In this document: positions 34,301-45,860 of the stretch, in pieces
How the letters are laid out: each line of letters opens with the position of its first letter
Numbering within the stretch: position 1 is the stretch's first letter
Assembly (NCBI GenBank): GCA_021234155.1
Contig: JAJEKV010000016.1
Coordinates: forward strand, 21,395,863 to 21,459,862
Direction of reading: 5' to 3'
Length of the DNA stretch: 64,000 bases
From: Isoetes taiwanensis
Taxonomy: Eukaryota > Streptophyta > Lycopodiopsida > Isoetales > Isoetaceae
The notes under the pieces: generated by a model
Databases searched by the model: none
The model's input: only the letters and a program-made list of their open reading frames with translations
What the model was told of the DNA's origin: nothing
Translations under genes and position numbers: made by a program

Positions 34301-36644
34301 TTAAAATGCTTCTGTGCATCCCATTTACTTGGCATATTCGCGTTGAAATTGTTATCCCTTAGGGTCAACGGCCAACAGTGGAAAGGCCATTACGACTATA
34401 GCTTTCCCCTGTGGCTTCATCCAAAATGCATTCAATGTGTGCTTATCAATTTCATCTGCTATCAATTTCAATTTCCCCATAAAGCTCTCAATCAGCTGAG
34501 GCTTGGGTAGGAGCTATAGTTGATATGGATGTATGGACAAACCTGTGCTTAGTAATCTGTCATTTGTGATGATGACGATGTCTCCAATAACTAGTATTCT
34601 TATGGTTTTTCAAAGCCCAGGCAGGGAATCTAGACATGGAATTAGAGTTTGTTCATTTATAAGCATTTGTAATTACTCAGGTTGTGCTCTTATGAAAATT
34701 TAGCCTTTTTTCCAGTTAGACCCCTTTATTATTACCTGTAAAGAGGCGAGCACTCTGACATCTTTTGTGGAAAACAGACAAATTGCACTTGGCAGGGCTT
34801 AGTGTTATTTTTATATTTCCCATCTTATGATCAACAACTAAGTTACTACCTGCATAATGCTTCTATAGAGAAGGTTGAGAATCAAAAGTTATACCTTCAA
34901 TGGTGGAGCTGAATAGATATACGACAAGAAAGAACCCCCAATAGCAAGGCATAGTATCGTGGGAAAAGTATGGCCTGCCTGTTAGAACCAACAACCATAC
35001 TTCTAAAATTTCTGAATAAGTGTAAATAGATTTGAAAGCAACATACCCATGTGTCAAGTGCATAAGCAGTTCCTAATCCACCTAGAAGTAATACCCATAT
35101 TTGGGTAATGACCTGTACGCAAAAGATGTTGACAAGAAATAAGGGCACTGCAGTGCTGGAGTCCAGTGCTTCTATACATCTAACTAATCTTACAAGTGAA
35201 CATGAAGAGGCTGCACACATATGACGTTTACCCATGGCAAAGGATCTATGTAGGAAAAGAAGTTAACTGATTAACTTACTTCAGTCTCAGATATAGCTCC
35301 CGAAGGAATTGGACGATATGGTTCATTGATAGCATCGATTTCACGATCATACCAGTCATTTATCGTCTGCAAAAACGTTGGCATCAAAGCATATAAATTA
35401 TCATTATGCTCAGGGTTGGTCCTTTATCATGATCAAAGAAATGAGATCTCAATTTTAGATATCTTTAGGTTAAATATGCATGTGCTATTTGTCTCCGTGA
35501 CTTCCCTTATACTAGTTGAAATCAATAGAGTTCCTAGAAAAGATAGATCTGCTGAATTAAGAAATAAAGCACTCTCTTCTCAGACAAGAACCACCTGTGT
35601 ATATCCAGTAAGAAAAGGTCCTGCCATTAGCATGCAAGTCAATGACTTTGCCACATCTTCAACTGTCCATTCAAAGTTACCTGTAAAAGAATTACAATGC
35701 ATCACCTATACTGCATATTCTAAAATAGTTGAGCATTAATTACCAGATGCTGCTGCTCCACAAAGCACCCCCCAGATCAAAGGTGCCCATGTAACAGGCT
35801 TTGTCAGCTGAAGTCTGATCTTCCATTTATTCTGCAGTCAAATTAGGAATTCAGTTCTCATTATCCTTTTCTAAATGTATAACATTGCAAGCCATCAATT
35901 TCGAACTTTCATTTTGCATTGCATCATGTAAATTTTGTTTTGAACTAAAGTACGTAACACCTGAAGCTTTTAGGTGGATACCGTTTCTTTGGAAGCACCC
36001 TTAATACCAAGTAACTGGTTTATAGATGCATTATTGTTGCTCTTTGTGGGAACTGCATCTGGGATCTTCGATGTCACTGCATATAGTGCATATAATTAAA
36101 GGCCTGTCTGCCTAGCACACTTTTTAATGTTAATGTCCCTGGTAAGTTTCAACTACCTTCATCTGTATCTCTTTGTGTCGCCCTTATAACAAGTTTGCCT
36201 GTAAGAAAAAAAAAACACAATTATCAGATTTCCTAGTTGGTAAAACTTGCCATAGTTTATTTTTGCATACTACATTATACAAACCCAAATGTCTGTCCTG
36301 TAAAACTAAGCAAAAAACTTTGGGTACATGAGACGTAATTAGAAATTTAAACTAACAGATGAGATGGCATAACATAGGAATGGCATTTTCACCATCAATT
36401 TCTTCCACCTATTGAATAATGCGCACTCCAATGCAACAGCAGCATAGGATATACTATATGCAAGGAAGGAAAACAAACCTGGAACTCTTTGAAAATTAAG
36501 AGGACTACGCCGAGAGGTTAGGAGAGCGTTAGCTCGTCGTAAGCTCAAACCACAAGATTCCGGCAAGGACAGAGCGTAATTGCACGAGGTAAGTACAGTT
36601 TCAAGCTTGATAGAAGCTCCAGAGGCCATGGCTAGTTGGGCCAT
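30310..36644 (-). CDS. CHLG: Chlorophyll synthase, chloroplast UbiA prenyltransferase; 15 exons
   Basis: Esterifies chlorophyllide a with phytyl or geranylgeranyl diphosphate in thylakoid membranes, the last step of chlorophyll a synthesis. Exons, 5' to 3': 36644-36479, 36198-36157, 36076-35982, 35831-35744, 35680-35595, 35366-35280, 35112-35047, 34978-34895, 34071-34010, 33403-33328, 33237-33175, 33083-33002, 30665-30589, 30511-30464, 30372-30310. All are bounded by AG/GT with consistent phase; they total 1185 bp, 394 residues, close to the family length. Exon 1 is a serine- and arginine-rich transit peptide. Prenyl-diphosphate-binding motifs are INDWYDREIDAINEPYRPIP (exon 6) and NDFKSIEGDRAMG (exon 11). 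Other family signatures are NKWKIRLQLTKPVTWAPLIW, YIYSAPPLKLKQSGW, WWSGQALFG and FLKDPLKYDVKYQ, ending LLVTALASNH. No lesion was found. Intron 12 (2.3 kb) carries a retro-insertion. Confidence 0.95.
31323..31339. repeat. Target-site duplication, left
   Basis: tcaacatgggataattt; identical to 32403-32419. A third copy of the phrase at 32514-32530 belongs to the 111-bp tandem duplication, not to the insertion event. Confidence 0.75.
31340..32402 (-). mobile_element. Poly(A)-tailed retro-insertion in CHLG intron 12
   Basis: A 1.06-kb insertion bounded by the 17-bp direct repeat tcaacatgggataattt (31323-31339 and 32403-32419). A run of about 36 T on the plus strand directly follows the left repeat, i.e. 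a poly(A) tail of a minus-strand insert. This is the mark of LINE-machinery retrotransposition (SINE, processed transcript or truncated LINE). The insert reads no long ORF. Its 5' end (minus strand) begins near an ATG reading MAVEVLGALKGGGIGN and soon meets stops. The source transcript was not recognised. Confidence 0.75.
32404..32611. repeat. 111-bp tandem duplication in CHLG intron 12
   Basis: Two copies with one visible difference (cataagg/cgtaagg), offset exactly 111 bp, each ending gtcagcctacgag. The retro-insertion lies within the first copy: its missing left part (aaatatgacttag) is found before the insertion at 31310-31322. The duplication therefore preceded the insertion. Confidence 0.85.
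34352..34515 (-). other. Uncharacterised coding-like fragment inside CHLG intron 8
   Basis: About 54 codons are open on the minus strand without an ATG at the left edge, reading FMGKLKLIADEIDKHTLNAF then GKAIVVMAFPLLAVDPKG and a stop. The amino-acid pattern looks like real protein rather than random intron. It is not part of chlorophyll synthase and I cannot name its family. It could be the tail of a captured or inserted gene. Confidence 0.3.
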
Positions 36645-36759
36645 TGCTACTGTCTGCTCAAGCTGAAAACTACGGTTTAGATAAGCAACGCATGTTTATC
36701 GCAGCCTGCTGATCGCAACCGTCCATTTCTAAGATCTAATACTTATGCCACAGCAGCCA
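36645..36759 (-). other. CHLG 5' flank / probable promoter side
   Basis: Immediate upstream region of the CHLG start codon. No TATA box can be assigned with confidence. The hAT relic begins near 36760, so the intact promoter interval visible here is short, or the promoter reaches into the relic. Confidence 0.4.
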
Positions 36760-38470
36760 AAATGGCAACGGTGACCAATGGTATTCGAAGAAATGGCAGC
36801 CCTATTTGTATGCCATTAAACCTTAGGGAATTTGGACATACAAGACCATGCGCCCCTGACCTAACTTCAAAAATCAAAACAGGCGACAAACATGAGCATT
36901 TAGAATCCTCTTCCCATTCCATTCTGTGGACATGTCTCAGGGAATGGAAGTGCTAGCGTCTACATTGTGGGAGGAGCATAGGAGACAAAACTGACGGCAT
37001 AGCACCATGTCAGGCCCCAAAGGAACTTCGTAAGGATGCATTGAAAAGGCTAGGACGAGTTCAAGCCATTCGATGACATAAGGATACAAGTAACAAGAGG
37101 GATGCATAGGTATGGAAGAGGTATTGTTGGGGACGAGCAAGAAGAACAGGATAAAGGCGTTGAGAATATGACGATGCCTCCAATATTTTTCTTTGAGGGT
37201 GGGCTTGGTGCAATCGGACTAGGTACATGTAGTACAGGGCAGTAACATATGGCTGAGACAGTGTAGTTGATTGCCAGTCGCAGCAAGCAAGGGAGGGTTG
37301 ACCAATATCTCATCATAGAGCAGCTTCGTCAGGCTCAACAAAAAGTTGTCGAAGGGTTTTTGTATGTTGGGTCGTCCCCGCAGAAACAATGAAGGAGGCA
37401 TTTCAAGGTGGGACTTTCATTTAGGTTGCCTTCGTACAAGCATGCAAACAATAAAATGATTGATGGATATACATGAAAATATGGTTGAAAAGGTGAACAC
37501 AAAGCTGGCATGTGTGACAGAAGCATGCACAGCAATGCTAGTGACTGACGGATGGGGCAATATAAACAAAGACACCTTATCAATTACATGACTATCTATC
37601 CTGGAGGTAAGCATTTTTGGAGTCTGTTGAGACAAAAAACGAGTCCACATCAGCGACTTGGATCTACGAGAAAATGAAGGTCGTCATTGAAAGCTTTGGG
37701 CCGAAAAGAATATTTCAAATCGTGAAATGGACAATGCATCGAACTACAAGCTAGCAGGAGAGATGTTAAAGACAGAATTCCTTGGTTTACACAATGTAGG
37801 ATGTCAATGCCACTGTTTGAACTTATTGCTGAAGGATTAGTATCGTAATCATATGTGGTTTAAAGTCTCAATTCTCAAAGGGCATCGAGTTGTGAAGTTC
37901 CTTACTAAGAAGACTAGAGTATATGCCATTTGTAAGTGCCCGTGAGTTAAGAATTTGGCTCGGCCATCACATTTTGCAACCAACTACACTTGCTTGGAGA
38001 GGCTGATAAGATGTCACGACTGTGTCATTAGCACTTTCAATCACACAGAGGCCTTCGAGTGGGAGAGAAAGCAAAGCGGAACTAAAGGGGCTAAGGCTCC
38101 CATGAAGCTCACGAACTTAAAGAGCTGGTTGGCATAAATCATTTTGAAAATGAGTTGAAAATGTGTGAAATATATGAGGCGTGTTTATTATGCACTGAGG
38201 AGACTCGATTCTTCAACTTTGAGCACCAAGATGGTTTGGAGGAGGTGGCATTTTGTGCAAGCCTCATTACAACACATTGATCATGATCAACCATTTGACA
38301 ATGCCAATTGAAAAAAGTTGCTAGTCGATGTCATGTCTCGTTGGGCAAATCCTACTCTGACATACATGACAACGGCCATGCATTGGATCCAGCTAACCAT
38401 GACATGGACCAACACGCATTAGGTCTGCGAAATGGGAACAAGTCGAAGGCAGGAATGGCAAAGGAGGTTA
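36760..38470 (+). pseudogene. hAT-type transposase relic (BED/DUF659)
   Basis: Frames broken by many stops read, in order: a BED-finger tail (IAPCQAPKELRKDALKRLG, about 36990-37050), DUF659-like LVTDGWGNINKDTLSI (about 37540-37580), NASNYKLAGEMLKTEFLG and CHCLNLLLKD (about 37730-37840), KKTRVYAI (about 37910), and HFATNYTCLERLIRC (about 37965-38015). This order matches plant hAT-like transposases with BED and DUF659 domains. The C-terminal dimerisation part is not clear; the tail at about 38310-38430 reads VMSRWANPTLTYMTTAMHWI. No TIRs or 8-bp target duplications were found. Not functional. Confidence 0.7.
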
Positions 38471-40526
38471 AAGAAAAGAGGGGTAAATAAAGCCCTGGGA
38501 TGGAAAAAATCAAGCTCTGCAATGAGTAACATAAAGCCCGTGGCAAGAAGAGGCATCGATGGGGCATGCTCAAAAGCAGAGTTTGGGTTGCTATCCAGCA
38601 ATAAAAACAGCCCTGGATCTTTGAGAGATGGGATTATGGCCACAACACAAAACGAAGAAGGAAGGAAGGTTCTGTCCTGAACTGGTGTTGCCCCCAAAGG
38701 GCAACATGCTAATTGTGGTCTATGCATTCAAACTAGGTTAAGTCACTTTGGAAGACTAGGTCAAAGTTTGGAAGGGCTTGGTAGTCAACATTGATGTGGA
38801 GGTCAAAGGATGCTTACCTTCTAGGTCAACAAGTGCTCAAGTTAAAAGTTCACAAGAGGTATCTTATTTGGGTGAAATGCTTAGTCAAGAATATACTATA
38901 GAAGAATCTGGGTTATGAAGTTTGGAAGGCATCTTTTTGAAGTTTGGAAGATAAAAGTTTGGAAGACTCCTGTATACATGGTACTAAACCCTGATTCTCT
39001 CCCCCTTTCCCACTTCTGCATCCATGTCTCATTCCCATTTGCTTTTATTTAACCATTGTGCCACTTCTCTACTATATTTGCTAAGTTTGCCTATCTCAAT
39101 TATTTCTCTAGCCATATTTGTTAGATATTTTTCCTATACCCATCCTCTTGAGATCCCATTATTCTAGCCTCTCTTATTCCATATTTCTTCACCTTCATGA
39201 CCTTCATTTATTTTCTTCCTCCTACCTTTGCACCTCATGGTATTTCCTTACCCTAAGACCTAAAGATGCCCTAGAATATTCCATGTTTCCATCCTAAGTA
39301 TACAAAATTTCCATGGTCTCAAAATTTTCCAAGTATTCCTTGATTATTTTTAGAAAGACCTTTAAAACCATGCTTGAGAATTTCAAAAATGCCAAAATAC
39401 AGCATATTCTGTGGATATACCCTCAAAAATACGGAATCGTATCGCGCCACTTTCACGAAAAATACGGTCTAATCATGCCGGATTTGGCTCCATTGACCTC
39501 GCAACCTACCTATTCTTACCTTCCCGCCCTCTAAGAATTGAATGAACCCATAAACTAAGGCTAAGAATGAGGAATCATTTGAAAACTAAGCTATACTAGT
39601 TATGGTGCTCGGCGTTGCCGAGCTTAGTGATAATTTGAAGAGGTGGTTGTTTAATACTCAAAAAAGATCTGGAGAAAAAAAGTCAGCATTTGAATAAGAT
39701 GTAATGTTATGGTTTTCTTCGACATGTATTTGAACAACATAATGCGTTTACAGTATCAATAAAAAGAAATTTAGTCTAAAAGAATCTAACAATTAAACGT
39801 AGCATTGTACATTGAAGGGAGAGTGAGAAATGCTTTTATTTTCAATCCATTTTCAATAAATGCATTTAGCAATTCTTCCTCATAAAACAAATCAAATCCC
39901 ATGTAGTTTGGAAAGAATAAGTTCTTAAGAGTTCAGAAGCTTATATGCGATTGGGAAAGATGTCACGCAAGTAGACATAAATTTGAGAAAGAGGAATAAC
40001 ATAAATAGGTAGAAAATTTCGAGGATATATTATTTTGATTTATGACGACATTTGAACTAAAGAGTGTTTTGGGAAATTGACAATACCAATTAAGACTTGA
40101 ATCTTGCATATCCAGAGGAATCTACCATGCAAATGCTTAGGGTGGGTATGATAATGTTGTAGAATGAAAGATATTTTAAGCACTTTAGATGATACCTTGT
40201 TAGAGAGAGGCAATTTAATGAGCTATAGAAACAATAGTGCCAAGATAAGAGGTCATGCCTTATATGGTCATGCCTTATATGGTATAGCGAGGATTTGTTG
40301 GATGAAGTTCACTTCTTAAAATTGTTTTCCAATTTCTTGTTTAATAACGACAGATAATGCCAACCAACAATGGGAATTTACTTGGTGCCCTACATTTATA
40401 ACTATTTCATGTTAGAGACGGCGAGTGAGAATATAATTGCATTTGGTGCCTTATATTTGTAACAACCATTTCATAATGTGCAATGTAGAGAAATGGTTTT
40501 GAAATTTTGGACATCCATATATGGAT
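38471..40526. other. No gene recognised; AT-rich spacer
   Basis: Contains the short palindrome tgttgcccccaaagggcaaca at about 38684 and several repeats of the phrase aagtttggaag (38770-38960), which hint at a retroelement remnant. No coding domain was seen. Short ORFs on both strands here lack similarity and overlap each other. Confidence 0.45.
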
Positions 40527-40563
40527 ATTCTGGGAAAGGACTCGCGAGAGACACAAAACCGGC
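40527..40563. repeat. 36-bp direct repeat, left copy
   Basis: attctgggaaaggactcgcg followed by agagacacaaaaccgg; identical at 41440-41476, 913 bp away. The same start, in shortened form, appears inside the segment at 47515-47530. Confidence 0.8.
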
Positions 40564-41074
40564 TAGGCTTGTCATTCATCACAGCAGCAGTATACAATGT
40601 TTGGAAGAGAGAGAGGGGTAGCCGACCATAGGAACAATATCGGACTACCCCATAAGAAAATATGCCAAGGCAATATAGAAGGGCAATGGCGACAACTTCT
40701 CATCGGGATAAAAAACCCCGCCCTTTCGGGTTTTCGAGGAAAACTCTAATGAGAAATGGTCGCCACCAACCTCGAATGTGTTGCCTGGAGAACAAAGAGA
40801 AACGGACGAGAGCGAAGGCGACATAGAGCACGACCCCAGACAATGGTGAAAAACCCCGAAGGCAACGAAGAGGAGGACGAACAGAAACGCGACAGGTCCC
40901 CAGCAACTGGCGGAATATAAGAAAACCTACAAGACCAAAGAACTCCCAAAAAAACACCCGTAACGGTTAGAACCACAAAACAAGCATAGCCATAAAAAGA
41001 AGCTGGATCAACAAAGGACCGAAAAGACGAGAAATAAAAATAGGTAGAAAAAGAACATAACAGGAAAAGATAGC

Positions 41075-41250
41075 ATCACCCATAGGGTGGAAAAAACATC
41101 ACCCAGCGGGTGGAAAATCACTATATCAAAATATGCCTCACCCTCAAGGTGGAAATAAATAGCATCACCCACAGGTGGAGAATAACACAGTAGAATGCGA
41201 AGGAAACAACAACATGGAAAAGCCACACCCACAGGTGGAGAACACAAAAG
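41075..41250. repeat. Short hairpin-like repeats (catcaccca...ggtgg)
   Basis: Five to six copies of a phrase like catcacccataggGTGG, each a small self-complementary unit (caccc / gggtg) spaced 25-45 bp apart: near 41077, 41098, 41135, 41163 and 41225. Function unknown. Confidence 0.6.
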
Positions 41251-41315
41251 TGCATGAACAAATAAAAATATATAAATGAAAAAGAGGTATACGCCCACGC
41301 AGCGCGGGGGGAAGG

Positions 41316-41442
41316 GGGAAGCCACGAGAACGAAGAATGCCGCCTTTGTGAGAAGACGTAGATAACCAGGAAAATGACAATGGCCTAATATGGGCTTCGT
41401 CCTTTCGAATGGCGATCCGATGGCTCGGATCGATGGGATTCT
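41316..41442 (-). repeat. Promoter-like repeat, left copy
   Basis: About 127 bp matching 47430-47562. On the minus strand both copies read atcgatccgagccatcggat, then gcc(c/t)atattaggccattgtc, then ggttatc-gcgtcttctcac and cattcttcgttctcg, ending in a C/T-rich stretch. The tattaggcc phrase and the pyrimidine-rich tail resemble a plant core promoter and 5' UTR. No LTR signs (TG..CA ends, primer binding site) are visible. Confidence 0.65.
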
Positions 41443-41693
41443 GGGAAAGGACTCGCGAGAGACACAAAACCGGCCGACTACCAAAGGACTTCCTCCACTA
41501 TAAGCCCAGCCGCCGCGACACCTCCAAGTGTTGAGTCGGATCGCGAAGCACATAGCGAGAGTGAGAAGAAGAAGAGCCCGGCGGCCAAGGAGCACGCCGC
41601 TAGCCCTCATGTGGAACTCCCCGAAACTGCTGAAGCTCCTCCATGACGAAATAGAATGAGTACCATATTGGGATGGATTTAAGCCGATAGCCA

Positions 41694-42040
41694 GAAGACA
41701 CTCCCGCCACCACCCCCGAGCAGTCGGATAAGATAAAGGACGCAAAGAAGAAGGCGAGGAACAAAAAAGAGGGCCGCCGGAGGGAGGATCGAGGAGAGGA
41801 TAAGAACCGGTAGAAATCAGGCACTAAAGGATAGTGACAGGGCAGGCAAACGAAGGCAAGTGAGCTAAAGAAATGGTATGACCACGAGCAATCCCGCCAC
41901 CACCCCCGAGCAGTCGGATAGGATAAAGGACGCAGAGAGAAAGGAGAGGAATGAAAAAAGAGGGCCGTCGGACGGAGTATCGAGGAGATGATAGGAACCG
42001 GTAGAAATTAGGCGCTGAAGGACAGTGACGGGGCATACGA
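41694..42040 (-). repeat. 189-bp tandem repeat, two copies
   Basis: The phrase ccgccaccacccccgagcag occurs at about 41707 and 41896. It is followed in each copy by tcggata(a/g)gataaaggacgca, agagggccg(c/t)cgga, and gatcgag / tatcgaggagatgatagg-like text ending ggtagaaat(c/t)aggc. On the minus strand the copies give near-identical short ORFs (RRPSFLFLAFF / RRPSFFIPLLS), which are the same repeat, not two genes. Confidence 0.75.
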
Positions 42041-42179
42041 ATGAAGCCAAGCGGCCAGGGAGAGAAAGTAAACCAGGATCCGAAGAGTCTGGTTCAAGCG
42101 AGAAGAAAGCTACACGTTGACGACGAGAACCAAAGCCGCTGAAGCGAAAGCCGTGGGGAGAAAACGGTCAAGAAGAAGA

Positions 42180-43340
42180 ACCTAAGCCAGCCCTACTAAC
42201 GGACGACATCATCTCAATGACCAAACAGAAAGGACATTAGAAAAAAAACAATGAAAAGAAAAAGCACGCCACGATGACTAATCAAAGGAAGCGCCTATTT
42301 GGATGGCATCAGCGCAATGACCTGAAAAAAGGAAAGACATTAGAGAACAAAAACAATGAAAAGAAAGGGACGCCCCCACGATGACGAGTCGAAGGAAGCA
42401 CCCTGGCATGCCAACGAGAACGGCAACAAGGCGATGACAAAACAAACCACGTTAATACGTACAATGCACATATGATATGAATGCAAATCACGGACTTATG
42501 TCCGCAGATGGTTGTCTTATTTGAATACAGATTACGGACCGAAGTTTGTGAATGTGGCCACGGACTGAAGTCCATGAATGTGGCTATGATTCCCTCCGAA
42601 CCTGTGGCCAATATATCTAGATGGAGATAAGTCAACAAAGGAAGCCTTCAACATGGATCCCCCAAAAAAATAAACAAGAACGATAAATAAGAAGGAAAAA
42701 TAACAAGGAACTGAGAGAATAAGGCAAAGAGGAAAAAACCTACGCATAGGAATGTAAAAATGCATAGATATAAAGATCAGACGAGAAACATGGCGAGGTT
42801 GAGTAGAGTTGCACACCACGTAGCGAGCGTGAGAAGACGAGGACCGCCCAAATTGGCCACGCGCCAATTGAGGGCAAGGCCTCGAGATGCCGAAAAAGCG
42901 GCAAAGGAAAAATGACGGAGAGGAAAATAGCGGGCGGTAGAGGGAAAAGAAACGGGATGATGCGAAGTGGGAGAACAAAAGAGTGCATCGCCGAGGCACC
43001 CAGAGGAAACAAAGATGCGAGGGCGAGCCCGATGAGAGGTAGACCGACGAGCCAAAGAGGGTAAAGGTAAAATGGCAGGAGAGGGAAGTTGAAAATTTGA
43101 TGAAATTCGCGATATGACTTAGAACCGGCAAGACGAAGCAGCCGTGGGGGAGAAAGCGAAGCCCGGAGGGGAGAAGAGCCGGAAGTGTCCGCATAGGCGG
43201 CATCAGCAGTTGACACGAAAAAAGGAAGGACATTAGAGAACAAAAACAATGGAAAGAAAAGCACGCCAGCCTGACGACGAAGAAAAAGGTAAGCCTCCAT
43301 AAAACAAGTCCTCCACGATGTGACGAGTCGAAGAAGACAC
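42180..43340 (-). repeat. Three dispersed copies of an intron-3'-end-like segment
   Basis: Copies lie near 42228-42290, 42318-42400 and 43210-43340. On the minus strand each reads cattgtttttgttctctaatgtcctt followed by a T-rich tract, then (caggt)cattg / tcaactg and tgatgc. The ctaatgt plus polypyrimidine tract plus ag-g string looks like a branch point and 3' splice site. This suggests that duplicated intron-exon modules are transcribed leftward. Large minus-strand ORFs here (209 and 233 aa) overlap each other in different frames and are rich in F, L and S, so they are not accepted as genes. Confidence 0.5.
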
Positions 43341-43934
43341 CCCAAAGAAGTTAACGAGAAGGACAACAACGAGAAGAAAAGAAAACCATGTTAATGCAGA
43401 CAAGGTAAAAATGCAGCCGGTAGCAAGACAAGGCTCCCAGGAGGAATAAGATAAAGAAGAAAACTTATCCTAGGAAAGTGTGGAAGTGGCATACACTGGG
43501 CATAGGGCAGACAAAATACGCCGCAGAGACAATAACAGGAAAAATGAAAACCCAGGAAATGTCCTGTATGCATAAAATGGGAAAACAACACGAGAAGAAA
43601 AACAAGCGAGGAGATACATAGGGTGAATAAAATGAGGCCCACATATATGCAATCCCGCTAGAGATCAAGAACACGGAATAATGATCAAGAACCAAAGCAA
43701 TAAGATGAAGAAGAAGAAACTAGGCATCGTAATGTGTAAAATGCATAAATGTAAAACAGACAAAGTGCAACCGAGCACAAAGGCGGCAAGAAATCGTAAA
43801 CGACATAGGTGACAGCATCAAACACACAATCCAGGGAATAAAAAGAAATGAAACCACGGTAATACAGGGTACCACCCATGAGAAAACCATAGAAAAATAT
43901 ACACAACCAAATTAAGAACCCGATTACAAAATCC

Positions 43935-44340
43935 CCTAGTTGCATCGACATCCAAGAGAAAAACACAATTGCAAAAGAGAAAAATCCGAAACCACCATGG
44001 GAAAACGTAAAATTTATAAGATCAGGCGACATATAAATAGTTGCATCGACATCCAAAAGAAAAACACAATTGCAAAAGAGAAAAAATCCGAAACCACCAC
44101 GGGAAAACATAAAATTTATAAGATCATGCGACATAGAAAGCAACCTCATGGCAACTAAAACCAAAATGGAAAAAGGAACAGATGAAAAGATATACACAAC
44201 CCAATCGAGAAACCCCATTACAAAATCTCCTAGCGGCATCAACATCCGATAGAAAACACAAGTGCAAAGGAAAAAATCGGAAACCGCCATAGGAAAAACA
44301 CAAAATTGATAAGATCAGGCTACGTATAAATGAAGCACCT
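43935..44340 (-). repeat. 100-bp tandem repeat, three copies
   Basis: The phrase tagttgcatcgacatccaa starts copies at 43938 and 44038 (offset 100 bp). A third, more diverged copy starts at 44231 (tagcggcatcaacatccga). Each continues with gaaaaacacaa-tgcaaa, ccgaaaccaccatggg and aaatttataagatca. No coding function is apparent. Confidence 0.8.
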
Positions 44341-45784
44341 GGGCAACCAAAACGAAAAAGGTAAAAAGGAACATACAACCGTGATAAAGGAAGGCAAAGC
44401 ACTCGGAAGTATTCCACAGGCCAGTCAATGTCCGCCCGTGCAACCTGTAAGGCATTGCCAGCCGCTGGATGCAATGCATTCAGATGCGATGTATAAAGGT
44501 GGTGAGCAGTCAACGCCATCCCCGGAGGTGCAAAAAAAGGGGTCCTCTTCTAATGGACGAGCCAAGGACAAATCAAAGTGCAATTAAACTAAGACTGAGG
44601 AGCCATCTATGGCAAGGAAAAATGCCGCAAAAATAACACCGCATTAGAGCAAAAACAACGTCAACCACACCAAGGATCAAACCCAAATGACGTATAATGA
44701 TAAGATAAACTGCAATTAAATGCCCACCGAATGGAAAACCAGGCATAAGTCCAGATGCAAAAATTGATATCGAGGACATGCATAGAAGAAATGCGGTCTA
44801 AAATCAACTCGACGTATTGATCAAGGCGAAGAAACCCATAGAAATATGCGAATGAGCAAGCAAACAACGTGTAGAAAAACGAATGTGCGTAAGTATCCAA
44901 TGAGACGTAAAGTATAAGAGCAACAACTAATATCACAATGAAAATAATTATTCAAAGATTAATATGAGGACCAAAATAAGCTAATATGGGTAAACACCAG
45001 ATAAGAAATCAAGTATACCATTTCCCAGATTAGCATGCCACAAATGACCAAACGCACTGTATAAGTCAAAAACAATTTATACTTGCAAAAAGACATCGCA
45101 TAGAAAAACACACGCGCAAATTACTAATTAAAAACCATGCCAAAGCACCATACATAAGAGTAAATGTACTCCGAAAATCCCAAATAATGCTAGAAGCACA
45201 AATAACGAGGCAATCACTCCATGGATGCCCAGAAACGAGAAGAAATTGCCTAGGGTCATGCACAAGAATAATCCTATAAAAAACGATAGTTGGAAGAAAT
45301 GCTACAACAGGACTTTGACGTAGAAAATGATCGAACAAAAAACTGTCGACATACCCTTAAGCAAAAACTCCGACATAAGGAATACTTTGACAAACTCCTG
45401 AAACCGGAGACTAACCCCTAGCCCAAGGGCAAGCCAACAAATGCACCCAATTGATAGACATCTACCCAAGTCAATCAACAATAATGAAAACAATGAGATG
45501 ATATCCACCAGTCTAGAAGCAATATCATATCTTAAACAACGAGATAGCACACCAGATGGACCTGCATAAGACTATCACAACTATGACCGATAGGCCTGTG
45601 ATGGCAAACTGGAAACAAAAAACCAATAGCACCAATATGCCTGTGACGGCAAACTGGAAAATCGAAAAACTAATACTGCAGGAAAAGAAGTACCCTAAAC
45701 ATGCACAATGGCAAAGGTTGCAATTAATTACCTTAAACATATACGAGGGCAAAGAAAAAGAAAAGTTTACAATTGGAGAAGACA
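44341..45784. other. No gene recognised; purine-rich plus strand
   Basis: Continuation of the strand-asymmetric block. Short ORFs on the minus strand (68-91 aa) are T-rich readings without similarity. The phrase cctgtgacggcaaactggaaa occurs twice around 45595-45660. Confidence 0.4.
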
Positions 45785-45860
45785 AGAATCGAACCTGAAT
45801 CTATAGGATTGCAAACAAACAACCTCACCAAGCAGATAAAGCACTATATTGCATTAAATT
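45775..45860 (-). other. tRNA-like segment with B box
   Basis: The minus strand reads tgcttggtgagg then, about 35 bp on, aggttcgattcttgt and cttctcca. The T-arm (tcagg-ttcgatt-cttgt) nearly pairs, but the acceptor stem does not. This could be a tRNA pseudogene or a SINE head. Low certainty. Confidence 0.3.

Noticed and set aside
42532-43369. Two long minus-strand ORFs (233 and 209 aa)
   Set aside because: They overlap in different frames, are dominated by F, L and S from a T-rich strand, include repeated segments and show no domain. Kept only as part of the asymmetric repeat block.
43685-44290. 201-aa minus-strand ORF with internal repeats
   Set aside because: The protein repeat is a direct readout of the 100-bp DNA tandem repeat, with no independent evidence for translation.
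45775-45860. Functional tRNA gene on the minus strand
   Set aside because: A B box and partial T-arm are visible, but the acceptor stem does not pair and no proper anticodon arm can be drawn.
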